Below, piece after piece: positions 1-10,200 of a DNA stretch of 21,191 nt (positions are counted from its first letter, which is position 1; the number at the start of each line of letters is the position of its first letter). The position numbers and the translations under genes are program-made. This DNA is from Litorivicinus sp965656605 (lineage in GTDB: Bacteria > Pseudomonadota > Gammaproteobacteria > Pseudomonadales > Litorivicinaceae): contig CBFHLC010000036.1 in the NCBI GenBank assembly GCA_965656605.1, forward strand, positions 1-21,191, given 5' to 3'. Below the pieces are notes generated by a model. The model had not been told where the DNA came from, did no database searches, and saw only the letters and a program-made list of their open reading frames with translations.

Positions 1-28
1 GCCCCAACCTGAGGTTGGAGCCTTTTTT
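1..28. terminator. Rho-independent terminator hairpin next to the tRNA gene, probably bidirectional
   Basis: On the plus strand a stem of CCAACC pairing with GGTTGG closes around the loop TGA, can extend outward by two more pairs after one mismatch, and is followed by CC and six T residues at 23-28. That is a textbook intrinsic terminator for a transcript entering from left of the window. Read on the minus strand the same hairpin is preceded by six A residues and lies 8-33 bases past the tRNA 3' end, so it probably also stops the tRNA transcript. The T-tract needed for that would lie beyond the left edge and cannot be seen. Confidence 0.75.
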
Positions 29-35
29 GTTTGTA

Positions 36-112
36 TGGCGCGCTCGGGAGGATTCGAACCTCCGACCGCCTGGTTCGTAGCCAGGTACTCTATCCAGCTG
101 AGCTACGAGCGC
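36..112 (-). tRNA. tRNA-Arg, anticodon ACG
   Basis: The minus strand folds into a complete 77-base cloverleaf. The acceptor stem GCGCTCG pairs with CGAGCGC, followed by discriminator G and an encoded CCA (36-38 on the plus strand). The D-arm contains AGCTCAGCTGGATAGAG, the anticodon stem CTGG/CCAG holds loop CTACGAA with anticodon ACG, and the T-arm contains GGTTCGAATCC. The A34 wobble base is the usual bacterial arrangement for reading CGN arginine codons after deamination to inosine. From memory the body outside the acceptor and anticodon stems is almost the same as Escherichia coli tRNA-Arg(ACG), which supports a gammaproteobacterial source. The gene is intact, with its own promoter immediately upstream. 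Confidence 0.97.
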
Positions 113-128
113 GTCGTTGTGGGCGCGA

Positions 129-157
129 ATATTAGGGAGGTTTTGCCTACTTGGCAA
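129..157 (-). promoter_or_regulatory. Sigma70-type promoter of the tRNA-Arg gene
   Basis: On the minus strand a -35 element TTGCCA (152-157) is separated by exactly 17 bases from a -10 element TAATAT (129-134). It is followed by a GC-rich stretch, TCGCGCCC, before the expected start of transcription and then the tRNA. Good boxes, ideal spacing and a GC-rich discriminator are typical of stable-RNA promoters under stringent (ppGpp/DksA) control in proteobacteria. The stringent control is inferred from the discriminator and was not demonstrated. Confidence 0.8.
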
Positions 158-263
158 GGGCTTTTTAGCACAGCACGCAAAAAAGATTAGCTGGACGAAA
201 TAGTCCCACCCAACATCGGAAAAATCTGCCAAATAACAGGAACCCTGGCACCTTAAAGTACCG

Positions 264-292
264 TTACGCTCTATCCGGAAGCTGAATAAACT
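264..292 (+). promoter_or_regulatory. Weak candidate promoter for the lipoprotein gene
   Basis: TTACGC (264-269) and TAAACT (287-292) are 17 bases apart and lie 26 bases upstream of the lipoprotein start codon. The -10 matches consensus at four of six positions but the -35 at only two, so this is a guess based mainly on spacing. TAGGAT at 292-297 is an alternative -10 without a matching -35. The rest of the 113-317 gap shows no further gene. Confidence 0.22.
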
Positions 293-305
293 AGGATCAG
301 TTTCC

Positions 306-311
306 AAAGGA
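306..311 (+). promoter_or_regulatory. Ribosome binding site of the lipoprotein gene
   Basis: AAAGGA lies six bases upstream of the ATG at 318. It fixes that ATG as the start, which also places the lipobox at the normal distance from the N-terminus. Confidence 0.75.
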
Positions 312-317
312 TCGAAG

Positions 318-893
318 ATGAAGATACTTTTTGGCACCATAGCCGCGCTGACTCTTAGCGGATGCGCAACCCTATCCCAGGACGAGTGCAACACCTTGGA
401 TTGGTTCGAGTTAGGCCAGCAAGATGGAGCAAGCGGCCAATCGTTAACACGGGCAAATAGTCACGCCAGGGCCTGCGCCAAACATGGCATCACAATAGAT
501 CTAGGACAATACCGCAACGGATACGATCTAGGTTTGCCGCGCTTCTGCACCACAGATACTGGATTTGAAGCAGGAGCGCGCGGTGACAACTTACCGCAGC
601 AGTGTGCGGCCACAGCCTCTTACCGTGAAATGCGTGCAGCGTTTGCGAAGGGACAAATGGTTATGGAAAAGCAGAAAGTGCTGGACCAATTGACCAGCGA
701 GCAAAATCAAATCCGCACGCAAATCTCAGCGCTTAGCGACCAGATCCGTGCGAATGAGCCAGACGCCGAGGTCAACGACACGCTTGCTCAAATACAAAAC
801 GACCTGCAAAAGCAGGCCGTCGATTTAGAACTCAAGATCGAGGATCAGCAGACCCTTATTAAAGAGCTGCGTGATCACTACTACCGTTACTGA
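318..893 (+). CDS. DUF2799-type outer-membrane lipoprotein with C-terminal coiled coil
   Basis: This 191-residue protein starts with a short charged n-region and hydrophobic stretch ending in the lipobox LSGC, so Cys16 should be lipidated after signal peptidase II cleavage. The next residue is Ala, not Asp, which favours Lol-mediated transfer to the outer membrane. Residues about 22-100 carry the DUF2799 pattern: ECN near the start, LDWFELGQQDG, a C at 53, QYRNGYDLG, C77, GARGD and C96. The four non-lipidated cysteines (24, 53, 77, 96) could form two disulfides in the periplasm. Residues about 112-187 are rich in Q, L, E and I in heptad-like order and should form a coiled coil. The family has no established biochemical role. 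The gene is convergent with the DUF3467-type gene and their 3' ends overlap by seven bases. The family call is from remembered motif pattern, without a search. Confidence 0.85.
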   Translation: MKILFGTIAALTLSGCATLSQDECNTLDWFELGQQDGASGQSLTRANSHARACAKHGITIDLGQYRNGYDLGLPRFCTTDTGFEAGARGDNLPQQCAATASYREMRAAFAKGQMVMEKQKVLDQLTSEQNQIRTQISALSDQIRANEPDAEVNDTLAQIQNDLQKQAVDLELKIEDQQTLIKELRDHYYRY

Positions 894-1201
894 GCCGTCG
901 GTACGTCGCTGTCATCAGGCAACGCGTCAATCTTTCCAAAACGCGCTTCGTGCTGTGACAGCGCGTTGACCATCATCGCCGCCAAGCGCTTTGCCGTGCG
1001 TGGCGACATAATAATCCGATGGCCTAGATCAACATCGAATTTATCCCCTTTACCGTGCCACGAGCGGCTGATCCCGAACAGAAGTGCGAACTCTTCGTAG
1101 CCGGCCGCAACGTTAGCCACATTGCAGAACGATGTTTCCATTTCGGCATCGTGGAAGACGACCGCCTTATTGGCGGCCTGTTCTAATGATTCATCTGACA
1201 C
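887..1201 (-). CDS. Small DUF3467-type protein downstream of the giant gene
   Basis: With the start chosen here this is a 104-residue soluble protein with no signal peptide or membrane segment. It matches the DUF3467 pattern I remember: an early N-V-A-N-V segment, then EEFALLFG, a variable turn, DLGHRIIMSP, TAKRLAAMMVNAL and a final Y/H-E-x-x-F-G-K-I. The family is widespread and of unknown function. I chose the GTG at 1199-1201 because AAGGA sits seven bases upstream. An upstream in-frame GTG at 1217-1219 would add six residues and begin only two bases after the giant gene's stop, but no Shine-Dalgarno sequence precedes it. Either way the gene follows the giant gene closely in the same direction with no terminator between them, so co-transcription is likely. 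It ends with TAA, overlapping the stop of the convergent lipoprotein gene. Confidence 0.8.
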   Translation of the reverse strand: MSDESLEQAANKAVVFHDAEMETSFCNVANVAAGYEEFALLFGISRSWHGKGDKFDVDLGHRIIMSPRTAKRLAAMMVNALSQHEARFGKIDALPDDSDVPTAQ

Positions 1202-1208
1202 TGATTTT

Positions 1209-1213
1209 TCCTT
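1209..1213 (-). promoter_or_regulatory. Ribosome binding site deciding the DUF3467 gene start
   Basis: AAGGA on the minus strand is seven bases upstream of the GTG at 1199-1201. It lies inside the first codons of the longer alternative reading, which starts at 1219 and lacks any purine-rich site upstream. Confidence 0.6.
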
Positions 1214-1221
1214 ATTCACTG

Positions 1222-4200
1222 TTAAGAGAGCTGGGTGAACTCACGCCCATCCCACTCTTTTGTTTTCGCCGCAAATACGGCTCGTTTCAATTCAATTTCC
1301 TGACGTTGTGACTGCGTCAACGCCAGCGAGAAGCTCGCTGTGGTCTCTTCAGTCGGGCGCAAGATGTCCAGCAGACCTAATTCGTCAGCATCTGACGGTG
1401 CAACAGGCTGCTGCACAGGCACACGTTGACTTGGCGGAACGATCTCGCGAACTGGCGGTACCGCAACGCTTGTATCAGCTGCGACCCCAGTGGCTGACTC
1501 ACGGCGGCCGACTTGATCGTTATCGTCACCGCTGTTTAGGCCATTAGTGCCGCGCAGATCGTTACCGTCAATACCCTGCACACCCGCATCCAACACGGCT
1601 GTTGCCTCAAGGGCATCCGGTGCCGCATTGGCGTCGGTTGCTGCTGAATCTTGAGCGTCGCCCGTTGCCGTGCTCTTGACTCGTTCAGTCAATACACCGC
1701 CTTGGACCCCGTAGTCGCGGAACAATGCCAGTTTGTCCAAGCCTTGACCGTCAACCAGCTCAATGAATCCGAAGGTTTCAAAGACCAAGTCTAGTCCCGC
1801 TGCCACGTCGAAGGTGTTATTACCCCCACCACCGAGAACAACGTCACGATCATAGCCAGAATCGAGGTAGTCACCGGCACCCATGTTTTGCATGGTTTCA
1901 GTGGTCTCTACCTGCTTGATCAGCTGACCATCCATGATGATCTGCACGAAGTCACCTGCGATGGTGTCGCGTCCGTCACGACCCGTAATTCGGTCACTGT
2001 CTGCACCACCTAACAACAAGTCTTCGCCGGCACCACCGCTGATCGTATCGCGGCCTGCACCGACGCTGGCTAGCGATTCAATCCAAGTCGGATTAAAGAA
2101 GCCAGTTAACGCCGGATCCAAAAGCACGCGACCGTTATCACCGATCACCACATCACGGCCGGTATCGATACCCGTAATTGAGGTATCCACCGTGTCATTA
2201 CCCGCGCCCGCTATCACCACAGACTCGCCGTTGGTTAGATAGATGGTGTCGTCACCTGCAGGGACGTCACCGTCAACGATGAACGAGCGCAGCTTGCCGC
2301 TTTGACCGAACAACATTTGACCCTGATCACCGCCTGCCACAACGCGGCCTGCTCCACTATGCAAGACGTCATTGCCTTGACCCAGCATGGCGTAAGCATC
2401 GACGGACACGTTGAATACGTGGTCGTCGCCGCTGTTGTCATCCGTATCGTCAGTGATCGAAACGATGATGCTGTCTGAGGACGTCTCATCAATATCAATC
2501 ACACCATCGTCACCCAGCAGAATCAGACGCTGCTGTGCGTCGTCGTTGCTGTAGTCCAGCGTCTGCTCGGACAGATCCAATTCGCGACGGGTGTTACGGT
2601 CCAGCAAGGTTGCGCCGTTGGCGAAGCTGTCATTGCCGCCGCCCAGGGCGACAAACTGCTCGCCGTCCCGGGTCAGAACAACGTCTTGAGCGGACTGAGC
2701 CATACCTGCGACGAATGAGTCTTGCGAGACCAGGCTGTCAACTCGTTGAGAGACATTGTCTAGAACCACACGGCCCTCGTCGCCAAACACCACAGCCCGG
2801 CCTGAACCGCTGGTAATAATGTCGCTACCGACACCACCGAAGGCGTAGACGCTACCCGAGCCGACTCGAATCTCGTCGTCGCCACCGCCCAAGACCGTGC
2901 CGCTAACCGTGCGCGCTTCGTCTAACGACAAGCTGGTCTGAGTGGTGTCGAAGTCAAAGACACCAAAGTCACCCATGGCAAACACTTGGCTGGTCAACGA
3001 CAAATCTTGCGCATGGCTGCCACGAACCGTCGGTGCATCACCTTGATCCGCCGCGACCGTGCTTTGCATGACGTCGTCCCCAGCGCCGCCCAACATCGCC
3101 AGCTGAGCACCGTGGCCCAGCCAGACTTGGTCATCACCACCTAGGGTCATCCAGACGTTGGCATCAACGTCATCGCCTGTGGTTGAGGTCAAGGTATCGA
3201 GACGGTAGGCGTTGCCTGCGTCGAAGTCGAAACGACCCAAATCGGCCAGAACCCACGCGTTACCGTCGTAGCCACGAACGCTGTCATCACCGGCACCCGC
3301 CAGCGCGAACAACGTCGCGTAGTTACCAGCTAACAGGCGATCCTCGCCCGCATCCGCTGCGATCTCGTCCAAGCTGTACAGACGCAACAAGGGGTTGCCG
3401 CTGCTGGCAAAGGCGTCTGCATAGGCTTCAACATTATCGCCTGCCAGAATCACTTCGTCCGCATCGCCTGTGAACAGGTTTGTGACATTGTCGTAAGACG
3501 CGATTTCACCGTTACTGCTTAGCACCAGATTCGAAATGCTCTGGTCCACACGCAAGTCATCGTTGCCGATACCGCCGACCAGGACCTTGTCACCTTGTCC
3601 GGTATAGACCGTATCGTTACCACCCGCCAAGCGCACGGCGCGATTACCGTCGCCCAGCGTCTTGTCTGCTGTCGCAAACCACTCAACCTGCCAATCAACG
3701 TTGGCCGCCGTGGGATCGAGCAACACATGACCACCGTCGCCGAAGATCAACTCATCGCCGTCTCCTGACAAGATAGTATCGTTACCCGCACCACCAAACA
3801 GCAGCTTGCGGCCATTGTTGGCGATGATTTGGTCGTCACCCCACGCCTGTGTTGGGCGTGTGTCTGGCGCATAGTCTTCAGTGTCCGCCGACGCTGCGTA
3901 GTGCAGTTCGAACTCACCAAAGATGTCGACCACCTTCGAATCAAGGCTGTCGCCGCTCCAATCAAGCTTGTACCACAGCTCACCGGAGTCACCCATCACG
4001 ACTGCCTGGCCGGCAACACTGCCCGCGGGGTCTTCACCCTGCACGTTCAGAATGTCGTCACCGCCGCCACCGAAGACAATCGAATCGTTGGTACCCGAGC
4101 GAATCACGTCATCGCCACCGGGCAGCAACAAGGTGCCCTGCGCGGTTAGATAACGCTGAACGTCAAGGTCCAGAGTCGAGGTTGAGTTCGTCACACCGCC

Positions 4201-7200
4201 CGCGAGGTTAGCCGCTTCAATGTGCGCCGCGTCCATCCGCATCTTAGCGTTGGCGCTGACATCGGCCACCGCCGACAACTCACCCACCAAATCGCCAAAC
4301 AGGTAATGACGGCCAGCACCGGTGACTAGCTCATCTGAGCCATAACCACCGACTGTGACCGAATGCGCATCGCCCACCGTCAGCAGGTCGTCATAGCTGG
4401 CGACAGCAATCAGCTTGGGCTGCGTCGGATCGCTCAGTTTGGTCTGTGTGACCAATACCGAGGGATCTTCGGCCTCGCCCGACACCAGTGACATCAGCGT
4501 GCGCTGAGCCGTTGTGGTTCTGGGATCGAACAGAATTTCAGCCGTATCGCCGATGGCGAATATCTTCAGCGGATCGGTCAGATTATCGGCCGTGGCGGCG
4601 ATCGATAGCGTATCGCTACCTGCGCCACCCATTACGACGTGGTTACCCAGGCCCAACTGGACGTTGTCATCACCACCTCGGTATAGCTGGGGATCAATGA
4701 TTACGCTGCCAGAAGCGCCCACTGGGGTGCCCAACTCTTCGTTGAACTTCACCCGAATGACCTGGTCGTTATCCTGACGACGATCGACGTAACCCGTATC
4801 AGCCAGCACTACCAAGCCTTGCCCGGCGTTGCCATATGCATTAGTCAAATCAGTCTGGGTCAAGGTGTCATCACCCTCGCCCAAGATGACGTCACCAGTT
4901 GAGGCCGCCAAATGGACAGAGTCACTGCCACCGTCAGCACCGAACGACCAATCCAGCGCCGAATAATCCGAGTTCGGAATCAAGTTCTGAACACGCTGAA
5001 TGTCGATGTTGTTGAAATCATCAACGTTCGTGGGCCGCTCGGCATCACTCCAAATCGCTGATGCGAAGTCGCGTGAATTAGCCGGCAGAACAATCTCGCC
5101 GTAGTCGGCCAGAATGTTGACTTGCTGGCCACCCGCCGCCATCAGCGCGGCATCAACCGTGTCGAGGGTGACTGTCGGCGTCCACTGCCAGCCCGCTGCG
5201 GTCGAATTACCACTGCCCACTTTCAACAGCTGATCAATTGCCGCGTAGAACTTATACCCACTCAAACCATCGGCCTGCGTGTATGGCGAATCAGACGGAA
5301 CCGCGCTGACACCAGGCAGCTGCAAGGCGTCAAAGTCGCCTTTGTAGCCGATCCAGATTCTGTCATCGCCGGCGCCACCCAAAACATCGGCATGAGCGAC
5401 GTCGACCACGAAGGTGTCGTCGCCACCGGCGCGACCCTGCGACGTCTCCATCTCTTGAATGCGAGACAAGTCTGCGCTCAAGACCAGCATACTGGGGTCA
5501 AGCATGACGCGATGGGTGTAAACGTCGTCAACGTTGTCGCTACCCAGCCAATTCACGCCGCCCAAGACGGCGTCATTGCCATAACCGGCCAGCACGGTGG
5601 CGTTGCCTTCACCGTACTGAATCATGTCGTGGCCATAGCGCAGCAAATCGTCGCGTTCCACTTGAGCGAACTGGTCAGTCAACGAGAGCATTTGCGTGCC
5701 GTCGTTGGCGTGCAAGCGCAGCGTACCTTCATCGCCAATGACAATGTTGCCGTGCCCGCCTGAGTGCTGCGGCGATTCGTTGCCCATGTAGATGAAGTCC
5801 GACTCCGCGCCGCCCACGGCAACCGTGGTGCCGAACAGACGTGCCTTGTTGCGATCAATCGCATCTTGCTGCAACGCCGTGCGAATCTTCTGCTTGTCTG
5901 CTGCGTTTGTGCCCAAAGTACCGCTTGCTGAGTCGTCAGCAATCACGCCGTACTCTTCTACAAACGTCGCGAACCACGTCGCTTCGTAGGTCTGACCAAT
6001 CGCAATCGCGGCCAGTGCTTGCTGGTAGACCGACAAACCGGTGAAGTCGATCGTGCCGCCCGTTGGGTCATAGCCCAAACCGTTCCAGTCGGCGTTGGCG
6101 CTACCGGCAAAGATACGGTCACGGCCACCGACGTTGAGTAAGGCTTCGGTGGTGTCAATCGAGTACCAGATCGCATCCGCTTTAGGATTACGGTACTGCT
6201 CTAGCAACACCCCGTTGGCATCGACTGAGTTCGCCAATGACACGCCACCTGATCCGGCCTCGTCTGAACGATCGAAGAAGTACTGACCGTAGGCTTCCAC
6301 GTACCGCTCATCGAACTCAGATGATTCACGGTTGACGAAGGTACCGACAAAGTCGCCAGCCAACACTTCGAGCTGCTCGCCCCACAAGCCCGTTTCAACC
6401 ACCGGTACGCTGTTGACTTTGCGTGTTGCACCGTAGCCTTCAATGAAGTCATCACCGGCCTCACCCAAAATGATGTCGTAGCCGGACGATCCACGCAGTA
6501 CGTCGTCGCCGTTACCACCAAACAGACGCACGTTGACTTCGGTCGCTGACATATCGATCAAGTCATCACCGTTACCGCCGTAGACGCGCAACAGATCGTT
6601 AGGCAAGTCGCCGCTGGGTACCGTCATGCGCTGGAACGCCAGCATCTTGTCGTCGCCGTCACCCAGATACATGCGGTAAATCGAATCATTACGCATGCTC
6701 TGTAGCTTGACGTTCTTATCGTCACCCGCTCCGGTATAGAGCGTCAAACCGCGGTTGTAACCCTCTACTGCGTTGCGCTTTTCACCGGCCATCGCGTTAG
6801 CACGATAAACCACGGTCGAAACAATGTTGTCCACCGTCTCACCGACGCGATGCTGCACACGCATGTAGTTGTGGCCGACTTCAATGTCTTCCGACTTGTC
6901 AGTATCTGCCGCTCGACTGACGACCATGCGACCCGAGCCAGAACCCGTGTCCAAAGTGACCGTGGTCGTAATCAAGTCCAGATCACTGAGCAACGCATCG
7001 GCTGGGTTGGATCCGACGAAGAAATCGTCGTTACCGGCACCCGCGTGGAGGTAGAACTCCAAGCTGGCCGACACGACATCAACACGGTCATCACCCGCAC
7101 CCAGATAGACCGAGTTCGAGCCAAAGCCGTTGAGGCCGACCACCGACTGGACTGCATCCACGTCATGACGGTCCCGCATGCTGAGCTGAATAAAGTCGAT

Positions 7201-10200
7201 CTTGACCTTCGATGGATCATCGCCGGCGTCTTCAGGTGCCACGTCGGTCGGATCCGCCGGGTTGAATGGCTTGAGGTTAACCATCTCAACACGCGTGTAG
7301 AGGTCGTCACTGCGGTCGTTGTTGTACAAAGTTACGTCGTCGTTACCCGTACCTGCGACCAACAAAACGCGGCTCTTGATGTTTTCGATAGTACCGACCG
7401 TACCCTGAATGGTGCGGTCTGCATTGGCATCACTAAAGGCTGCCAAAGGATCCATGCCGTCCAGTTCGCGCGTCGTACCCAACACGACCGTGTCATCACC
7501 GCCGGCGAGGGAGATCACGGCGTTGGTGATGTCCTCGTCAACGCCGTCAACAATGACCTTGTTATTGGCGTTACCTAGCTGGATTTTAACCAGCTCGTTG
7601 TTGTCTAGAACCACACCTTGATTCGACGAGCCAAAGCCAACCACCCAACCGTAGGTTGCGTTGTCTGCACTGTCTTCGGGAATCAATTGAGCGTCAGTCG
7701 GCTGGTAGCTCTCGCCGTAAATGCGCTTGAGCGTGCGAACCAAGATGTCGCGGTCAGTGGTGGTCGAGAACGTGCCGTTGGCGCGTGTGCCGTCCTTGCT
7801 GCCGTACAAGTCAAAGTTCACTTGGTCAGAGCCGGTCGAACCATCCAAAATGACGATGTTGTCAAAGGCTGACAAATCGTCTTGGCGACCAATCTTGACC
7901 GCATCAATCGACAAGGCCTTACGTTCAGTCTGCGTTGAGGCTGTTGCAGGCACCAGCGAGACAGTCGCGACGCGCTTAGTAATGGTGTAACTAGGCACCA
8001 CCACCGACTTGAATTTAATCGTGCCGTCCGCCTGCGGCGTCTGCTCGATTCGGGTGTAGCCCGGCACGACCTCTTCAACTTCTTTGTAGACAATCTTCGG
8101 CACCAACGCTGCAGGCGCAGTGGTGTCGAGCTGAATGCCTTGGGAAATCGGGTCAAAGACCAATGCCTGGCCGCCCACCTGAATGGTGTCAGAACCGCGG
8201 CCTGTGTTGACCGTCAGTTGCGTATCACTGGCAATACCGTAGACGTATACCGTGTCGTCGCCATCAATCGCGTTGATTTGAATCTTCTCAACGTTCTTGA
8301 TTGACGACAGATCGATGCCGGCACCCTTGATTTGCTGGACACCCTCATCGTCAACAAAGATAACGAACCGATCGCCAATCTCGGTACCTTCCAAGATGAC
8401 CGTGTCAAAGCCAGAACCGCCATCGATGTGCAACGGCGCGTTCTTGTTGTAGCCGACTTTGTTCTTGCCTTTACCTGAACCTAAGTTGTTCAGACCCAGG
8501 GTCGCTTTAATGAAGAACGTATCGTCACCCGCATCGCCATACAGCCACGTCTCGCCTTTGTTTCGGTAGACCTGGAAGTAGTCGTTGCCCGTGCCGCCAA
8601 ACAGACGCGTGTCATCGCTGGTACCGGCTGTGGTTTCAACAACCGTTACTGTGCCACCCGCTCCATCAGGATTAGGCACCTGACGAGCCTCAATGACGGT
8701 ACCGATAAAGATATTGTCTTTACCGCCGTGCGCGTAGATGTGCGTCAATGCCGCGGTGTTGTTCAAGGTAAAGGTGTCTTCACCTTGCGTACCATGGGCG
8801 AACAGCTGTTCGATTTCGCTGTAACCCAAGAAGCCTTGATTCACTAGCTGCTCAACACTGACCAGCTCGCCGTTTTGCAACAACTGTATGTCGCCGGCAC
8901 TCAGCGAGGTCTGAATTTGCGCTTTCTCGATGACGACATTGTGCTTACGCGTGTCGACTTCACTGGGCGCAAACTCACGATGTGCCTGCCAGGTCTGGCT
9001 GACTTCGTCGAGGTGATCAATACCCGTCACCAACTGGTCACGGTTCTTAAATGAGACGTTGCCGTACTTAATCTGATCACCCGCACTCAAATCAAGCGAG
9101 GTGACCACCAAGGCTTCAGTCTGGCCTTCGAAGTCAAGTGCCAAGCCCTGCAGCGACAACACGTCAGTGCTGGCGTTGAAGGCATTCGAATCGGTGCTGC
9201 CCACGGCCAAGTAGCGCAAGCTACCCAGACGCAAGTCATGGATTCGTGCCGTGTTGCCATCAATGGTCAGGTCTGCGTCGAACCAGACTTTGGACTTCTG
9301 CGAATCCAGCACGATGAGCGTGACTTCGCCCTTGTCTGGATCGTAGGCCACGACTTCACCGACGACTGTGCTGCCGACCTTCACGACGTCACCGGACTCC
9401 GGCGTAAAGCCGATTTTCTCGAAGTCACTGGCGTGCTGGCTCAGCTTGGTCGCAACGATCATGTTCGTCACTACCGAGCTAACAGTGCTGGACTGCTCCG
9501 TGGTGCCGGTAGCAGGTGACCATTTAACGCTCAAGCCGGACTCGAGCGTGTTGCTCTTAACGGCCTCTAGGTTAATGACCACTTCGGCGATGTCGTTGGC
9601 GTAACTTACGATACGACCTAACTCGACGCCTGTACTGGTACGCAACATGGAGCCAATCTTCGGCGCTGTCTTGCCAGACATGTTGAGTTCAACCCGCACG
9701 TAATCGCCGACCATGACTGCGCCTGAGACGTCGATATCACTGGTCAGTGAACCGCCATCCTGAAGCAGATCCGCCGCCGTGGTGGCGTGATTGCTCAGGC
9801 TCATCGAGGTCACGGCACTGTAGTCGCTAACATAACGGGTCCAGGGGTTGTCTAAGTCGTACGAGCCGTCGCTCTGTAACACATGCCGTTTGTAACGCAC
9901 GTCGACACCGGCGCCTTGGTAAGCCCCTGAATCGCCATTGCGCTCAGGCAAGAGCAGCACCTTGACCGTGGTGTTGTTAACAATTTCGATCACTTGGCCG
10001 ACCGGTTCACGATACGCAGACCCGGTCGACGGATTGATCACAACATCCAACCAGTCACCAACATTCAGTCCGTGAACCGTATTTGACTCAGGATATTCGC
10101 TCGCTGTTGTGTTGGCTGAAACAGAAGTAAAGGAGATTTCCTGAATCTGACTAGTGCGATTCCACTCAATCGTAGCCGCTGCCGCATCGCTGTCGATTTC

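Noticed and set aside
36..112. tRNA-Arg as the integration site of a genomic island carrying the giant gene
   Set aside because: Integrases normally use the tRNA 3' end, which faces the left edge, away from the giant gene. No integrase or repeat of the tRNA end is visible in the window.
143..157. Inverted repeat TTGCC-N5-GGCAA overlapping the tRNA promoter -35 box, as an operator
   Set aside because: It is short, one arm is the -35 box itself, and tRNA promoters seldom carry repressor sites. Coincidence is the simpler reading.
882..903. TACCG...CGGTA stem between the convergent genes as a terminator
   Set aside because: It has only five base pairs with a long loop and no T-tract on either side.
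6850..7578. A 242-codon open frame on the plus strand, antisense to the giant gene; similarly 5122-5763 (213 codons)
   Set aside because: The codon pattern is the mirror of the giant gene's. The Gly-Asp-Asp-rich codons read on the opposite strand give Val/Thr/Arg-rich strings with no recognisable domain, and no ribosome site or promoter is seen. I treat all plus-strand frames between 1,225 and 21,191 as shadows.
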